Assembly: GCF_000378825.1 (NCBI RefSeq)
Contig: NZ_KB900388.1
Span: forward strand, 1,934,501-1,998,500
Direction: 5' to 3'
Length of the DNA stretch: 64,000 nucleotides
From: Salinispora vitiensis
Lineage (GTDB): Bacteria; Actinomycetota; Actinomycetes; Mycobacteriales; Micromonosporaceae
Made by a program: the position numbers and the translations under genes. This document shows, piece by piece, positions 36,927 to 47,009 of this stretch. Each line of letters opens with the position of its first letter. Position 1 is the first letter of the stretch. A model generated the notes under the pieces. The model did no database searches. It saw nothing but the letters and a program-made list of their open reading frames with translations, and was not told where the DNA came from.

Positions 36927-37538
36927 TCACAGTCTCCCCTTCGTGCTGGGTACCACGCCGGCAGTCCGCGGGTCCACGGCCGTCGCCTCGCGCAACGCCC
37001 GGGACACCGCCTTGAACTGGGCCTCCACCACGTGGTGGGCGTCCGGATGTCCGCCCGGCCGGGCCGCCCGCAGCACGTCGACATGCAGCGTGACCCGGGC
37101 CGACTGACCGAACGACTCCCAGATGTGTCGGGTCATGCTGGTCGGGTAGACCGGCCCGATGTACGGGGCGAGCGCCGGCTCGTCGTGCACGACGTACGGC
37201 CGACCCGAAAGGTCAACGGCGGCCCGCACCAACACCTCGTCCATCGGGACGGTCGCCGAGCCGTACCGCCGGATGCCGGCCCGGTCCCCCAGCGCGCGAT
37301 CAACCGCGACGCCCAACGCCAACGCGGTGTCCTCCATCGTGTGGTGCGCGTCGATGTGGAGGTCGCCGACGGTGTGCACGGTGAGATCAAACCCGCCGTG
37401 CCGGGCGACCTGGTGCAGCATGTGGTCATAGAAGCCAACGCCGGTCTCGATGTCGGCCTTGCCGCTACCGTCGAGGTCGATCTCGACGAGGACCTTGGTT
37501 TCCTGGGTGACCCGCTCGACCCGGGCGGTGCGACTCAT
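36927..37538 (-). CDS. hisB: Imidazoleglycerol-phosphate dehydratase
   Basis: The 203-residue monofunctional enzyme dehydrates imidazole glycerol phosphate. Both metal-binding repeats are present: [17 protein letters not shown] with [16 protein letters not shown], and the second repeat ending in [20 protein letters not shown]. It lacks the phosphatase domain of the enterobacterial fusion, as usual in actinobacteria. The ATG overlaps the hisC stop. Confidence 0.97.
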   Translation of the reverse strand: MSRTARVERVTQETKVLVEIDLDGSGKADIETGVGFYDHMLHQVARHGGFDLTVHTVGDLHIDAHHTMEDTALALGVAVDRALGDRAGIRRYGSATVPMDEVLVRAAVDLSGRPYVVHDEPALAPYIGPVYPTSMTRHIWESFGQSARVTLHVDVLRAARPGGHPDAHHVVEAQFKAVSRALREATAVDPRTAGVVPSTKGRL

Positions 37539-38611
37539 GACGAAAGCTTCTCCACAGCGATCAGGAAGGCATCGGTCTCGGCGGGGGTGCCGGCGGTGAC
37601 CCGTAACCAGCCGGGCAGGCCGACATCGCGAACCAGTACCCCGGCGTCGAGCAGGACCTGCCATGCGGCCCGCTGGTCCCCGCCGACCTCGAACAACACA
37701 AAGTTGGCGTCGCTGTCGGCGACCCGGTGACCGCGGGCCCGCAGCTCCATCACGATCCGGTCCCGCTGCACCCTGATCGCCGAGACGGTACTCAGCAACT
37801 CGTCGCGATGCGCCAGGACGGCCCGCGCCGCCGCCTGGGTCAGCGCCGACAGGTGGTAAGGCAACCGGACGAGTTGCACGGCCTCCACCACCGCCGGGTC
37901 GGCGGCCAGGTAGCCCAGCCGGCCGCCGGCGAAACCGAACGCCTTACTCATGGTACGGGTCACCACCAGCCGCGGATGGTCACCCAACAGCGACAGGGCG
38001 CTGACCGTGCCGGCCCGGGCGAACTCCGCGTACGCCTCGTCGACCACCACCATCCCCGGCGCTTCGGCCAGCACCGCGGTGACCACGGCCAAGTCCAGGA
38101 CGGTGCCGGTGGGATTGTTCGGTGAGCAGAGAAAGACCACGTCCGGGCGGTACTCACGGACCTGCGCCACCGCCTCGGCGACGGTCAGCCCGAAGTCGAC
38201 GCCGCGCCGGGCCGGCGCCCACCGGGTGCCGGTGCCGAGCGCCAGCAGCGGATGCATCGAATATGCCGGCAGGAAACCGAGCGCGGTCCGTCCCGGCCCG
38301 CCGAAGACCTGGAGCAGCTGCTGGTGGACCTCGTTGGAGCCGTTGGCCGCCCAGATGTGATCCAGGTTGAACCCGGCGCCCAGGTACGCCGCCAAGTCGC
38401 CACGGAGCGCCACCGCGTCCCGGTCCGGGTACCGGTTGAGGTCCCGCAGCTCAGCGGCGATCGCCCGGCCGATCGTCTCGGCCACCGCATCCGGCACCGG
38501 GTACGAGTTCTCGTTCGTGTTCAACCGAACCGGCGCATCCAGCTGCGGCGCCCCGTACGGGGTCAGCCCGCGCAGGTCCGCCCGGATCGGCAGGTCGTCC
38601 CGGCCGGTCAC
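37535..38611 (-). CDS. hisC: Histidinol-phosphate aminotransferase
   Basis: The 358-residue PLP enzyme converts imidazole acetol phosphate to histidinol phosphate. It shows [14 protein letters not shown] near the N-terminus, [27 protein letters not shown] and the PLP Lys in [17 protein letters not shown]. The GTG overlaps the hisD stop (GTGA). Confidence 0.96.
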   Translation of the reverse strand: MTGRDDLPIRADLRGLTPYGAPQLDAPVRLNTNENSYPVPDAVAETIGRAIAAELRDLNRYPDRDAVALRGDLAAYLGAGFNLDHIWAANGSNEVHQQLLQVFGGPGRTALGFLPAYSMHPLLALGTGTRWAPARRGVDFGLTVAEAVAQVREYRPDVVFLCSPNNPTGTVLDLAVVTAVLAEAPGMVVVDEAYAEFARAGTVSALSLLGDHPRLVVTRTMSKAFGFAGGRLGYLAADPAVVEAVQLVRLPYHLSALTQAAARAVLAHRDELLSTVSAIRVQRDRIVMELRARGHRVADSDANFVLFEVGGDQRAAWQVLLDAGVLVRDVGLPGWLRVTAGTPAETDAFLIAVEKLSS

Positions 38612-39930
38612 GACGCTCCCTCCGGCAGCCGGGCGGTGACCGCCTGGCCGTGCGCCGGCAGGTCTTCCGCCGTCGCCAGGGTGACCACGTGCGGCGTCAC
38701 GTCCCGCAGCGCGTCCCGCGTGTATTCCACCAGGTGGATACCGCGCAGAAAGGACTGCACCGACAGGCCCGACGAGTGCCGGGCACAGCCCCCGGTGGGC
38801 AGCACGTGGTTGGAGCCGGCGCAGTAGTCGCCGAGCGACACCGGCGACCAGGCCCCGACGAAGATCGCTCCGGCGTTACGCACCCGCAGCGCCCACTCGC
38901 GGGCATTCTCGGTCTGGATCTCCAGATGCTCGGCCGCATAGGCGTCCACCACCCGCAGCCCCGTCACCAGGTCCACAACGAGGACGACGCCGCTCTGCTC
39001 TCCGGTGAGCGCGGTGCTCACCCGCTCGGTGTGCCGGGTCGCCGGTACCTGCCGGGCCAACTCCCGGTCCACCGCGTCGGCCAGCTCCACCGACGGGGTG
39101 ACCAGCACACTCGCCGCGAGCGGGTCGTGCTCGGCCTGGCTGATCAAATCGGCGGCCACGTGCACCGGATCGGCGGTGTGGTCGGCCAAAATCGCGATCT
39201 CGGTGGGGCCGGCCTCGGCGTCGATGCCGACCACGCCCCGCAGCAACCGCTTGGCGGCGGTGACCCAGATGTTGCCGGGGCCGGTGATCAGATCAACCGG
39301 CGGACAGAAGGCGGTGCCATCCGGGTCAACCGCACTGCCGTACGCGAGCATCGCCACCGCCTGCGCGCCGCCGACGGCGTACACCTCGGTCACCCCGAGC
39401 AGGGCGCAGGCGGCGAGTACCCGCGGGTCGGGCAACCCGCCGTTGTCTTTCTGCGGTGGACTGGCCACGACCAGCGAACGCACCCCGGCCTCCTGCGCGG
39501 GCACCACGTTCATGACCACTGTTGACGGGTACATCGCCAAACCACCGGGCACATAGAGCCCGACCCGGTCGACCGGCACCCAGCGCTCGGTAACCGTGCC
39601 ACCCGGTACGACCTGCGTGGTGTGGTCGCTGCGACGCTGCGCGGCGTGCACCCGGCGGGCCCGGTTGATCGACTCCAACAACGCGGCGCGGACCTGCGGA
39701 TCGAGCGTGCCCTCGGCCTCGGCTATCGCCTCCGCCGGGACCCGCAGCACCTCCGGCGAGACCCCGTCGAACCGCTCGCTCGCCGCCCGGATCGCCGAGT
39801 AGCCATGCTCCCGCACCGCCGCCACGAGCGGACGGATCTGCTCGACCGCCGCGGAGACATCGAGCCGGGCACGGGGCAGCAGGCGGCGCGGGTCACGAAC
39901 CCCGCCACGTAGGTCGATCCGGTGCAACAC
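38608..39930 (-). CDS. hisD: Histidinol dehydrogenase
   Basis: The 440-residue zinc enzyme carries out the last two oxidations to histidine. Motifs include [66 protein letters not shown] (zinc ligands) and AEHLEIQT. The GTG start is preceded by a TAGACT -10 candidate ending 7 nt upstream, so the his operon mRNA may be leaderless; an upstream in-frame extension of 25 codons is not conserved in character. Confidence 0.96.
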   Translation of the reverse strand: MLHRIDLRGGVRDPRRLLPRARLDVSAAVEQIRPLVAAVREHGYSAIRAASERFDGVSPEVLRVPAEAIAEAEGTLDPQVRAALLESINRARRVHAAQRRSDHTTQVVPGGTVTERWVPVDRVGLYVPGGLAMYPSTVVMNVVPAQEAGVRSLVVASPPQKDNGGLPDPRVLAACALLGVTEVYAVGGAQAVAMLAYGSAVDPDGTAFCPPVDLITGPGNIWVTAAKRLLRGVVGIDAEAGPTEIAILADHTADPVHVAADLISQAEHDPLAASVLVTPSVELADAVDRELARQVPATRHTERVSTALTGEQSGVVLVVDLVTGLRVVDAYAAEHLEIQTENAREWALRVRNAGAIFVGAWSPVSLGDYCAGSNHVLPTGGCARHSSGLSVQSFLRGIHLVEYTRDALRDVTPHVVTLATAEDLPAHGQAVTARLPEGAS

Positions 39931-40037
39931 CCCTGCGAGTCTAGGCGGCTCGGGTCCAGGCTTACCGGCACCGCCCACACGACGAGACAATGAGCCGAGA
40001 CACACCTCCCGGAGCCGGATCGGGCTACCCTCGACCC
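39931..40037. promoter_or_regulatory. Divergent promoter region, hisD and LON-domain gene
   Basis: Only 107 bp separate the two start codons. Toward hisD, TAGACT (39938-39943) lies 7 nt before the GTG. Toward the LON-domain gene, TACCCT (40026-40031) lies 6 nt before its GTG. Neither has a ribosome site, so both transcripts look leaderless. No good -35 hexamers are evident. Confidence 0.5.
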
Positions 40038-40736
40038 GTGACTGCGCGGCTGCCGGTGTTCCCGCTCGGGACCGTTCTCTTCCCCGGCCTGGTGCTGCCG
40101 CTACACATCTTCGAAGACCGATACCGGGCGCTGGTGCGCCACCTACTCACCCTGCCGGAGCAGCCCCCACGCGAGTTCGGCGTAGTGGCGATCCGTACCG
40201 GTTGGGAGGTCGCCCCCACCGCGCCGGACGGCCGCCCGTTGCCCGAGGGCGACGTCACGCTGCACGAGGTGGGCTGCACCGCCGAGCTGCGCCAGGTGAC
40301 CGAGCTCCCGGACGGCGGCTACGACATCGTCACCGTGGGTCGGCAGCGGTTTCGGATTGACAGCATCAACCGGGCCAGCGCGCCCTACCTGACCGCCGAG
40401 GTCGAGTGGTTGCCCGACCCGGACCCCCCGGACCAGGCCGGGGAGCTGTCCGCCCGGGTGACCGCGGTCTTCCGGCAGTACCTGGGCCTGATCCGCGCCG
40501 ACCCGGAGGATGCCTCGGAGCAGCTCCCCGAGGATCCGACGGTCCTGTCGCACCTGGTCGCCGCGACGGCCGCGCTGACCCTCGCCGACCGACAGCGGTT
40601 ACTCGCCATCGACGACACCGCTGACCGGCTCCGCGCCGAGCTGCGACTGCTCAGCCGCGAGGCGGCTCTGCTGCGCCGGGTCCGGGCGGTTCCGGTGCCG
40701 CTGAAGGAGCTGGCGTCTCCGCCGACGCCCAACTGA
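40038..40736 (+). CDS. LON substrate-binding-domain protein
   Basis: The 232-residue protein is a stand-alone N-terminal domain of Lon protease: [29 protein letters not shown], then [12 protein letters not shown] and the GRQRFRI segment, with a helical C-terminal part. There is no AAA+ or protease domain. In other bacteria such proteins may bind unfolded peptides; here the role is unknown. GTG start, apparently leaderless. Its last 86 bp overlap the 3' end of the convergent membrane-protein gene. Confidence 0.87.
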   Translation: MTARLPVFPLGTVLFPGLVLPLHIFEDRYRALVRHLLTLPEQPPREFGVVAIRTGWEVAPTAPDGRPLPEGDVTLHEVGCTAELRQVTELPDGGYDIVTVGRQRFRIDSINRASAPYLTAEVEWLPDPDPPDQAGELSARVTAVFRQYLGLIRADPEDASEQLPEDPTVLSHLVAATAALTLADRQRLLAIDDTADRLRAELRLLSREAALLRRVRAVPVPLKELASPPTPN

Positions 40737-41478
40737 CGCCCGGCCCGGTCGACCACTCCGGTGTCGGCTCCGGACGCAACGACGGCCAACGGGACCAGCC
40801 CGCCAGCAGGGTGTAACCGACCGCCGCGCCAAACGCGGGCAACAGCACGTTGCCGTACGGCACCGGCAGTGGACCCCACCACCCCACGCCCCCGGCCCGC
40901 AGTTGCGCGGGTTGGCCGAAGGTCTGCCCCTCCGGCGCGGTCGCCAACAGGTGCTCGAAGGTGGCCAGCCCCACCTGCTGGCCGACCTGCCAGGCGACCA
41001 GCGCCGCGCCCAGCGACCCAAGCACGGCGGCAGCCAGTCCGATCGGGCCCCGGTAACGGCGCAGCAGGAACCAGAGGCCGACCGCGACCAAGACGCCGAA
41101 GCCGAGACCGAGCAGGCTGAACCAACCGTCGGCAGCGATCGGCTGTTCCGGCTGCGACTCGCCGTAGACAGCGCCCGACTCGGTCTGCAGCACCGGGGTG
41201 TCGGGGGCCAGCGTGGCCCAGAGTAACCCCAGCGGGACCCCGAGGATCATCACCCCGAACGCTCCCACCACCGCCCACCCGAGCTGCGGCCGAAGCCGGG
41301 TCCGCGGCGCCTCGGCAACGGGCGGCGCCTCGTACCAGGTCAACGAGGCGGGCGGTACCGGCCCGACGGCCGAAGCACGATCTGGGTACGGCGACGTGCG
41401 GCCGTCGCCCGGCGACTCGACGTACGGCGGCACGGCCCCGGAATTGGGCCGGTCGGGGTCGGGGGTGTCCGCGCTCAC
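40651..41478 (-). CDS. Membrane protein, DUF2567-like
   Basis: The 275-residue protein has a Pro-rich cytosolic N-terminus of about 65 residues. Four membrane helices follow (AVVGAFGVMILGVPLGLLWA, GLGFGVLVAVGLWFLL, AAAVLGSLGAALVAWQV and LLPAFGAAVGYTLLAGW). An acidic, Pro/Ala-rich tail ends it. Between helices 1 and 2 lies an outer loop with DTPVLQTESGAVYGESQPEQPIAADG. The pattern fits the actinobacterial DUF2567 group, for which no function is known. The tail overlaps the LON-domain gene on the other strand. Confidence 0.78.
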   Translation of the reverse strand: MSADTPDPDRPNSGAVPPYVESPGDGRTSPYPDRASAVGPVPPASLTWYEAPPVAEAPRTRLRPQLGWAVVGAFGVMILGVPLGLLWATLAPDTPVLQTESGAVYGESQPEQPIAADGWFSLLGLGFGVLVAVGLWFLLRRYRGPIGLAAAVLGSLGAALVAWQVGQQVGLATFEHLLATAPEGQTFGQPAQLRAGGVGWWGPLPVPYGNVLLPAFGAAVGYTLLAGWSRWPSLRPEPTPEWSTGPGVSWASAETPAPSAAPEPPGPGAAEPPRG

Positions 41479-41534
41479 CCGGTGATCCTCTCAGGAGTGG
41501 CGGCGCCATGGGGCGCCGGTGGACGACACGCCAC

Positions 41535-43046
41535 TCAGCGGGCGAATGACTCCAGCATCACCGCGGCGGCGCTCAACCACGCCTCCCGGGTCGCCGGCTG
41601 GAGCTGGTGGTACTCGATGGACGAGCCGGACTCCAGGATCGGGTCATAAGGCACCACAGTCACCGCCCGAGTCCGGGTGGCGAAGTGTCGTTCCAGGTCG
41701 GCCCGGAGCTCACTGTGCCCCGGGGTCGGGCACGAGATCAGGGTCACCGCGTTGTCGGCCAACTCCCCCATGCCCACCTCGTGTAGCAGGTCGAGCATCC
41801 AGTCCGCGCTGAACGCGGCATCTTCTCGTGGCACCGTGGTGACCACGAGTTGGTCGGCGGCCTGCATGACCGTACGCCAGTTGGGGCTCTCCACGTTGTT
41901 GCCGGTGTCCACACAGATCACGTCGTGGGTGCGGCGGAGCAGCTCCAGCACCCGCCGGACGGTGAACTGGTCCAGCCGTTGGGCGAACCGGGGACTCTCC
42001 TCACCCGCCAGCACGTCGTACGAGCCGTCTGAGGCGTGCCGGAGATAGTCGTCGAGCTGCTCCAGCAGCTCCGGGCCATCCTTGATCTCGATGTGCGCGA
42101 GGTCGCTGATCAGGTGCCGAATGGTACGGGCGTGCCGGGCACTGCCCGCACGCAACCCGAGCGTGCCCCGTAGCTCGTTGTCGTCCCAGGCCAGCACGCC
42201 CCGGCCGCGCACGCTGCCGACGGTCGCGGCGGCCAGCACGGTCGCAGTGGTTTTGTGCACGCCACCCTTGGGATTCGCGAAGGCCAGCACCCGGGGGCCG
42301 CCGAGCTCCCTCCGGAGTACGTTTGCCGCGCGCTCCGAACCACTCGGGGCTGACGGCGGCCGCCACTCCAGCCGGGCGTAGCCGCGGCCTGCCGCGGGCT
42401 GGTACGCCGGCTCAGGCGGATTGGCCGGCTCAGGCCGATGGACCGGCTCAGACCGATGGACCGGCTCAGGCCGGTAGTCGGTCCCCGATCTACTCCCGGG
42501 ATCAGCCTGATGCGCCGGCTGAGTCCGATAGCCGTTCTCTGCCGGCGGCGCATGCCGGTAGCCATTGTCCAGCAAGGCATAGCGCGACGGCGCCGGCGGT
42601 GCCGGCGGTGCTGGCGGTTCGGAGTAGCGGGGCTCCGGAACCGGCGCCAACGGGGCCCGGTAGCCCGGATCCGCCCCATACGCCAGCTCGGCTGGCGATC
42701 CCCGCTCGGCCCGGTATGCCGGCTCACCCCGGTGCCCCGCGTCCCACGGGTCAGCCCTGTAGGTTCGCGCCTCCGCGCCATACGACACTGCGGCGGGTGG
42801 CAAGCCGGAGCCTGGCACGTGCGGCGACCCAACTGCCGGCACGCGGGCCGCGTAGCCGTTGCCCTCGGCCCGTCGGGGCAACGGCTCGGCCTGGACCGCT
42901 TGCCCCGACCCCTCCGGCCCGGCCGGCTCAGCCGCGCGGCTACCGAGCCGCGCCCGGTCGAGCAACGCCCGCCACCGCGGTGCCGGTTCGGCCGGCTGAC
43001 CCCAGCCGGTCTCGCTGCCCTCCACGGCTTGCCCTCCCAGCTCCAT
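41535..43046 (-). CDS. ParA/MinD-like ATPase with long Pro/Tyr-rich N-terminus
   Basis: The 503-residue protein has an N-terminal low-complexity region of about 235 residues, with repeats such as HRSEPVHRPEP. A ParA-type ATPase domain follows. Its Walker A is NPKGGVHKTTAT (near residue 260), with His where Gly is usual; the signature Lys remains. Later motifs are LAWDDNELRGTLG and DVICVDTGNNVESPNW (Walker B). No ParB gene is adjacent. Such ATPases position cargo or act with type VII secretion in other actinomycetes. The next upstream gene, 44 bp away, encodes a membrane-anchored protein that may be its partner. Confidence 0.82.
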   Translation of the reverse strand: MELGGQAVEGSETGWGQPAEPAPRWRALLDRARLGSRAAEPAGPEGSGQAVQAEPLPRRAEGNGYAARVPAVGSPHVPGSGLPPAAVSYGAEARTYRADPWDAGHRGEPAYRAERGSPAELAYGADPGYRAPLAPVPEPRYSEPPAPPAPPAPSRYALLDNGYRHAPPAENGYRTQPAHQADPGSRSGTDYRPEPVHRSEPVHRPEPANPPEPAYQPAAGRGYARLEWRPPSAPSGSERAANVLRRELGGPRVLAFANPKGGVHKTTATVLAAATVGSVRGRGVLAWDDNELRGTLGLRAGSARHARTIRHLISDLAHIEIKDGPELLEQLDDYLRHASDGSYDVLAGEESPRFAQRLDQFTVRRVLELLRRTHDVICVDTGNNVESPNWRTVMQAADQLVVTTVPREDAAFSADWMLDLLHEVGMGELADNAVTLISCPTPGHSELRADLERHFATRTRAVTVVPYDPILESGSSIEYHQLQPATREAWLSAAAVMLESFAR

Positions 43047-43090
43047 GCTGCTGCCCCGTCTGACAGGCTACGAACGAAAGCCTATTAGGG

Positions 43091-44290
43091 CTATACCGAT
43101 CCGCCTGCCACCGGGCCGACCTCAGCTTCCGAAACCGGCTCGGAGGCACCGCTGCCGACCATGTTCGCCAAGGTGGCTGGCGTGGGCGGCGCTTCGGACG
43201 CAAGGTCGGGGGTCGGTGAAATTGATAGTGGCTTCTTCGCCTCCGAGGCTGGGCCGGGAACTGGTTCCTCCGTCGGCGGCGGGCTGGGAGTGACCGGTTC
43301 GGGGCTCGGGGTGGGGGTGACCGGGTCCGGGACCACCGGGGTGGGGCGCACCGGCGTGGGGGTGGTGACCGGATCCGGGACCACCGGATCGGGAACAACC
43401 GGATCGGAAACCGCTGGATCCGGGACCACCGGGTCAGGAACGTCCGGGTCAGGGAACACCGGATCGGGGGTGGTCAGATCGGAGTCCGCAAGGGGGTGCG
43501 CCACCACATCCTGCTCTGGCAGGGGCGGGGTGAAGACGGTGCGGTCCAGCCGACGCACCTCCGGCGCGGGATCAACGACCCGCACGTCCGGCTGGGACGC
43601 CACTTGGCGCAACTCGACCGGCTCCGCCCGAACCACCGCCGCGTAGACGCAGGCACACCCGCCACGGTATGCCGTTGCCTCGGCGTCCGCCATCTGTGCT
43701 GCGCTGAGGTACAACTCGCGCTGCTCGCGCTGCTCCGGTCTCCCATCAGTGACCGCAGCGGCCCGGGCCCGATAGGCACCCGCCTCCCGTTCCTTGCGGG
43801 CCGCCAGGTCAGCTATGGCGGTGATCACGTCTTCGTGCAGGCCTGGCACGTCGATCCGGACAACCTCCGTCTGCCGCTCCGGTAACGGCACCCGGCCGAT
43901 GACAGCGGCGACCGGCACGTCACCGAAGACGTTGGCTGCCTGATCCGGCGTCAGATACGCCGACAGCGAGACCAGCGCGAAGGTGCCGTCCTCCGGAGAC
44001 GGGACCGCCGTCGGCAGCGCTGCCAGGTCGTCCGTGGCATCCCGTAGATAGCCAGGAATTGACTCCCCGGCGGCCACCCCGACCCGGGTCACCTCGTCTG
44101 CAGTGGGGGCACCGGCCGGCGGAGCGCCGGTACCCCACACCGCAGTGACCGTCACCGCAAGGCAGGAAAGCAGCACAGCCCCGAGGAGGAGCCCGGATTG
44201 AGCAGAACCCTGGGCCAGCCGGTTCGCCACGCCCACGAGGTGGGGTAACAGCCGCTGGTCCAGCTGGCGCAGCAGGTCACCGGAGCGCAC
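43091..44290 (-). CDS. Membrane-anchored protein with PDPV repeat tail
   Basis: The 399-residue protein has one membrane helix (GLLLGAVLLSCLAVTVTAVW, about residues 33-52) after a short cytosolic start. An extracytoplasmic helical domain follows, with two Cys in GGCACVYAAV. The tail of about 140 residues is dominated by PDPV/VPDP and TPTP repeats, which at DNA level are approximate 15-18 bp repeats around 43310-43475. The tail may span the wall. GTG start without a clear ribosome site. It lies directly upstream of the ParA-like gene; I do not recognise the family. Confidence 0.72.
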   Translation of the reverse strand: MRSGDLLRQLDQRLLPHLVGVANRLAQGSAQSGLLLGAVLLSCLAVTVTAVWGTGAPPAGAPTADEVTRVGVAAGESIPGYLRDATDDLAALPTAVPSPEDGTFALVSLSAYLTPDQAANVFGDVPVAAVIGRVPLPERQTEVVRIDVPGLHEDVITAIADLAARKEREAGAYRARAAAVTDGRPEQREQRELYLSAAQMADAEATAYRGGCACVYAAVVRAEPVELRQVASQPDVRVVDPAPEVRRLDRTVFTPPLPEQDVVAHPLADSDLTTPDPVFPDPDVPDPVVPDPAVSDPVVPDPVVPDPVTTPTPVRPTPVVPDPVTPTPSPEPVTPSPPPTEEPVPGPASEAKKPLSISPTPDLASEAPPTPATLANMVGSGASEPVSEAEVGPVAGGSV

Positions 44291-44338
44291 GGACGGAGAC
44301 CCCCTCGTCGCGTTGGATCGGTCAGGTCATGGCCGCGC

Positions 44339-45283
44339 TCAGTCCCGCAGGATTCCCAGAGCGCGGTCCAGATCGTCAGGGTAGTCGCTGACGAAGCAGA
44401 CCTCCTCCCCTGTTCGGGGATGGCGGAAGCCCAACTCCCGGGCATGTAGCCACTGCCGATCCAGGCCGAGCCGCTTGGCGAGGGTGGGATCGGCCCCATA
44501 AGTGAGGTCGCCCACACAGGGGTGGCGCAGCGTCGAAAAATGTACTCGGATCTGGTGGGTCCGGCCTGTCTCCAGCCGTACGTCCACCAGACTGGCCGCC
44601 GGAAACGCCTCAAGGGTGTCGTAGTGGGTGATACTGGGCTTACCGCCCGAGACCACCGCCCAGCGGTAGTCGTGGTGTGGGTGCCGATCGATCGGAGCAT
44701 CGATGGTGCCCCGCAACGGATCGAGGTGCCCCTGCACCACGGCGTGGTAACGCTTCTCCACCTCGCGGTACTTGAACGCCCGCTTCAGGAAGGTATAGGC
44801 CTGCTCACTCTTGGCCACCACCATGATCCCGGTCGTGCCGACATCGAGCCGGTGCACCACGCCCTGCCGCTCGGCCGCGCCGCTGGTGGCGATCCGGTGG
44901 CCGATCGCGGCAAGCCCGCCGATGACCGTCGGTCCGGTCCAACCGGGACTGGGGTGAGCGGCCACGCCGACCGGCTTGTCCACCACCACGATGTCGTCGT
45001 CGGCATACACGACGCCAAGGCCGGACACCGCCTGCGGCACGACGGCTGCCGGCGCTGCCGGCGCCGGCAGCGTGACCTCCAGCCAGGACCCGGCACGGAT
45101 CTTGTAGGAGTTGGCCCGCACCGTGCCATCGACCAGTGCGGCGCCTGCGTCAACCAGGGCCGCCGCAGTCGTCCGGGAGAGCCCGAAGAGCCGCGCCACA
45201 GCCTGGTCGAGGCGAAGCCCGTCGAGCCCGTCCGGGACTGGCAGCGATCGTTGGTCACCGCTGGCCGCGTACGCCGCCGTCAT
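44339..45283 (-). CDS. rluD: Large-subunit rRNA pseudouridine synthase (RluD family)
   Basis: The 314-residue enzyme converts uridines to pseudouridine in 23S rRNA. An S4 RNA-binding domain covers about residues 17-75 ([29 protein letters not shown]). The catalytic Asp is in [19 protein letters not shown], and [28 protein letters not shown] is the C-terminal signature. The ATG overlaps the lspA stop. RluD is the closest named group; exact target positions are inferred. Confidence 0.9.
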   Translation of the reverse strand: MTAAYAASGDQRSLPVPDGLDGLRLDQAVARLFGLSRTTAAALVDAGAALVDGTVRANSYKIRAGSWLEVTLPAPAAPAAVVPQAVSGLGVVYADDDIVVVDKPVGVAAHPSPGWTGPTVIGGLAAIGHRIATSGAAERQGVVHRLDVGTTGIMVVAKSEQAYTFLKRAFKYREVEKRYHAVVQGHLDPLRGTIDAPIDRHPHHDYRWAVVSGGKPSITHYDTLEAFPAASLVDVRLETGRTHQIRVHFSTLRHPCVGDLTYGADPTLAKRLGLDRQWLHARELGFRHPRTGEEVCFVSDYPDDLDRALGILRD

Positions 45284-45981
45284 GCCCGCTCCCGCGGCGC
45301 GGTCGGGGTCACCGGTCGTCCGTCCCGACCGAGCCGGCTGCCGTCGCGCTGCCGGCCGGTCAGTTCCAGGAACACCGCGAGGAAGACGCCGCAGACCAAG
45401 GCGCTATCGGCCACGTTGAACACCGGAAACGCCCGGCCGTACGGCTCCAGGACACTGATCATGTCGACCACGTGACCGACGAACCAGCCCGGAGCACGGA
45501 AGACTCGGTCCATCAGGTTTCCGAGTGCCCCGCCGAGTACCAGCCCCAACGACACCGCCCAGGGCAGGGAGCGCAGGCGCAGCGCCGTCCAGAGGATCCA
45601 GCCGATCACGAGCATGGTGATCAGCGAGAAGATCCAGGTGTGGTCGGCGCCGATACTCCACGCCGCGCCGCTGTTGCGGGTGAGGCTGAAATAGACCAGG
45701 CCACCCAGGAGCTTGGCCGGCTCCCGGCCCTCCAGGGCCTGAAGTGCCAGATGCTTGGTCCCGAAGTCGAGCGCCAGCACGGCGAGGCCGATGCCGAACA
45801 GGACCGACGCGGCGCGGCGCCGGGTGGTCGCGCCGTCGATAGCGCCCTGCGACTCCACGGCGCCCTGCGGCCCGTCCGCCTCGACAGCGCCATCCGGCCC
45901 GGGGCCTGGAGGACCCTCGACGGGCCCGGTTGGCCCGGTCGCCTCGGCACGGCCGGGCCCCGGGGTCGGTCCTGCGGTCAT
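45280..45981 (-). CDS. lspA: Lipoprotein signal peptidase
   Basis: The 233-residue signal peptidase II removes signal peptides of lipoproteins after Lgt has acted. It has four helices and the two catalytic Asp motifs GNLMDRVF and [25 protein letters not shown] is also conserved. The cytosolic N-terminus carries an extra stretch of about 50 Pro/Gly-rich residues ([16 protein letters not shown]) before the first helix. Its coupling to rluD is the usual order. Confidence 0.94.
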   Translation of the reverse strand: MTAGPTPGPGRAEATGPTGPVEGPPGPGPDGAVEADGPQGAVESQGAIDGATTRRRAASVLFGIGLAVLALDFGTKHLALQALEGREPAKLLGGLVYFSLTRNSGAAWSIGADHTWIFSLITMLVIGWILWTALRLRSLPWAVSLGLVLGGALGNLMDRVFRAPGWFVGHVVDMISVLEPYGRAFPVFNVADSALVCGVFLAVFLELTGRQRDGSRLGRDGRPVTPTAPRERA

Positions 45982-46044
45982 CTACTCCCCATCGACGCTC
46001 GCGGCGGCGGATGCCGCCTCACCGGGCTGCTGGAGAGCGAGGTC

Positions 46045-46464
46045 TCAGCGCCGCTCCGCCAACTGCTTACAGGTCACGCAGAGGGTCGCCGATGGGAAGG
46101 CAGCCAGCCGCTCCACCGGGATCGGGGTGCCGCACCGCTCGCACCAGCCGTAGCCACCCTCATCGAGCCGTTCCAGTGCCCGCTCGACCTGCGTGATCCG
46201 TTCCAGGATGCTGTTCGCGAGGGAAATCTCCTGCTCCCGCTCGAACGTCTTGGTGCCGGTGTCGGCCTGGTCATCCCCGGCCGAGTCGGTCAGCCGGTCG
46301 CGCTGCAGCTCGGTGATCTCGCTCAACGTCTGATCATACTCGGCACGTAGCTCGTCCCGCCGTGCTGCCAGGGCTGCCCGGATCTTCTCGGTCTCCGCCG
46401 CGCTGCGGGTGGACTTGGTCGCCGGCTTACGGCCGGCGGTCCTGGTGTCGGCTGGCTTCGCCAT
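46045..46464 (-). CDS. DksA/TraR-family zinc-finger protein
   Basis: The 139-residue protein has a helical hairpin (residues about 25-95, KIRAALAARRDELRAEYDQTLSEI with the EREQE turn) and a C-terminal zinc finger CERCG...CVTCK. DksA-type proteins insert the hairpin into the RNA polymerase secondary channel; whether this one responds to ppGpp is not known. The ATG has GGGAG 6 nt upstream. A good promoter lies about 120 bp upstream, so it may start its own transcript. Confidence 0.9.
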   Translation of the reverse strand: MAKPADTRTAGRKPATKSTRSAAETEKIRAALAARRDELRAEYDQTLSEITELQRDRLTDSAGDDQADTGTKTFEREQEISLANSILERITQVERALERLDEGGYGWCERCGTPIPVERLAAFPSATLCVTCKQLAERR

Positions 46465-46587
46465 CGTCGCTCCCTTAGCCGCGGAGCCGCGGAGGGCCGC
46501 GGCACCTGGACAGAGGCCGCCGCGTTCGGCGCCCCCAGGTACAAAACGGGCGCGCAGCCACATGGCCGCGCACTCCGGAGGTTCGCA

Positions 46588-46616
46588 AGGATACGGAACG
46601 TACAGGCGTCGGACAA
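46588..46616 (-). promoter_or_regulatory. Promoter of the DksA/TraR-family gene
   Basis: On the minus strand TTGTCC (complement of 46611-46616) and TATCCT (complement of 46588-46593) are separated by exactly 17 bp. Start of transcription near 46581 would give a leader of about 117 nt. It is one of the best sigma-70-like matches in the window. Confidence 0.7.
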
Positions 46617-46619
46617 TGT

Positions 46620-47009
46620 GGCGCACCGACCCCCTGACGCCCACCCCGAATTAACACATCTCGGGCAAAAGGAACGCTAGCAGACTGATCGCTCCGGCCC
46701 TCGCCGTAATCGCCAAACCCGCACGCCATCCGCCGCTGCCAGACGGGCCGCAGCCACCGCTGCACCTCGGTCCACCGCCGCGGAAGTGTCCCGCCGCGGC
46801 GGACGGGGAGCAGGCTGCTGCCGGCCCGGGTGGAAAGTAGCCACCGCACCCAACCAGCAGCACCCGCGGCCCAGAGCCCAGCAGGTCTGGCCGGGCAGGG
46901 CGATGGCTCAGAAACGAGGCCGGGGCAGGTACCAGGGGGCCGGGGCAACGCCAGCGGGCCGGGGCAGGTGCCCCGGTGCAGGGCATGGGCGCGTGGTGGC
47001 CGGCCCGCC
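46620..47009. other. Gene-free stretch with GGCCGGGGCA repeats
   Basis: About 390 bp separate the DksA-type promoter from the DUF167 gene. I see no credible gene. Three copies of GGCCGGGGCA start at 46918, 46938 and 46957 and could form hairpins that end the DUF167 transcript. The rest is Gly/Pro-coding-like low-complexity sequence in all frames. Confidence 0.5.

Noticed and set aside
43310..43475. Short repeats considered as a CRISPR array
   Set aside because: They are in-frame codons for PDPV-type peptide repeats, with no unique spacers of constant length.
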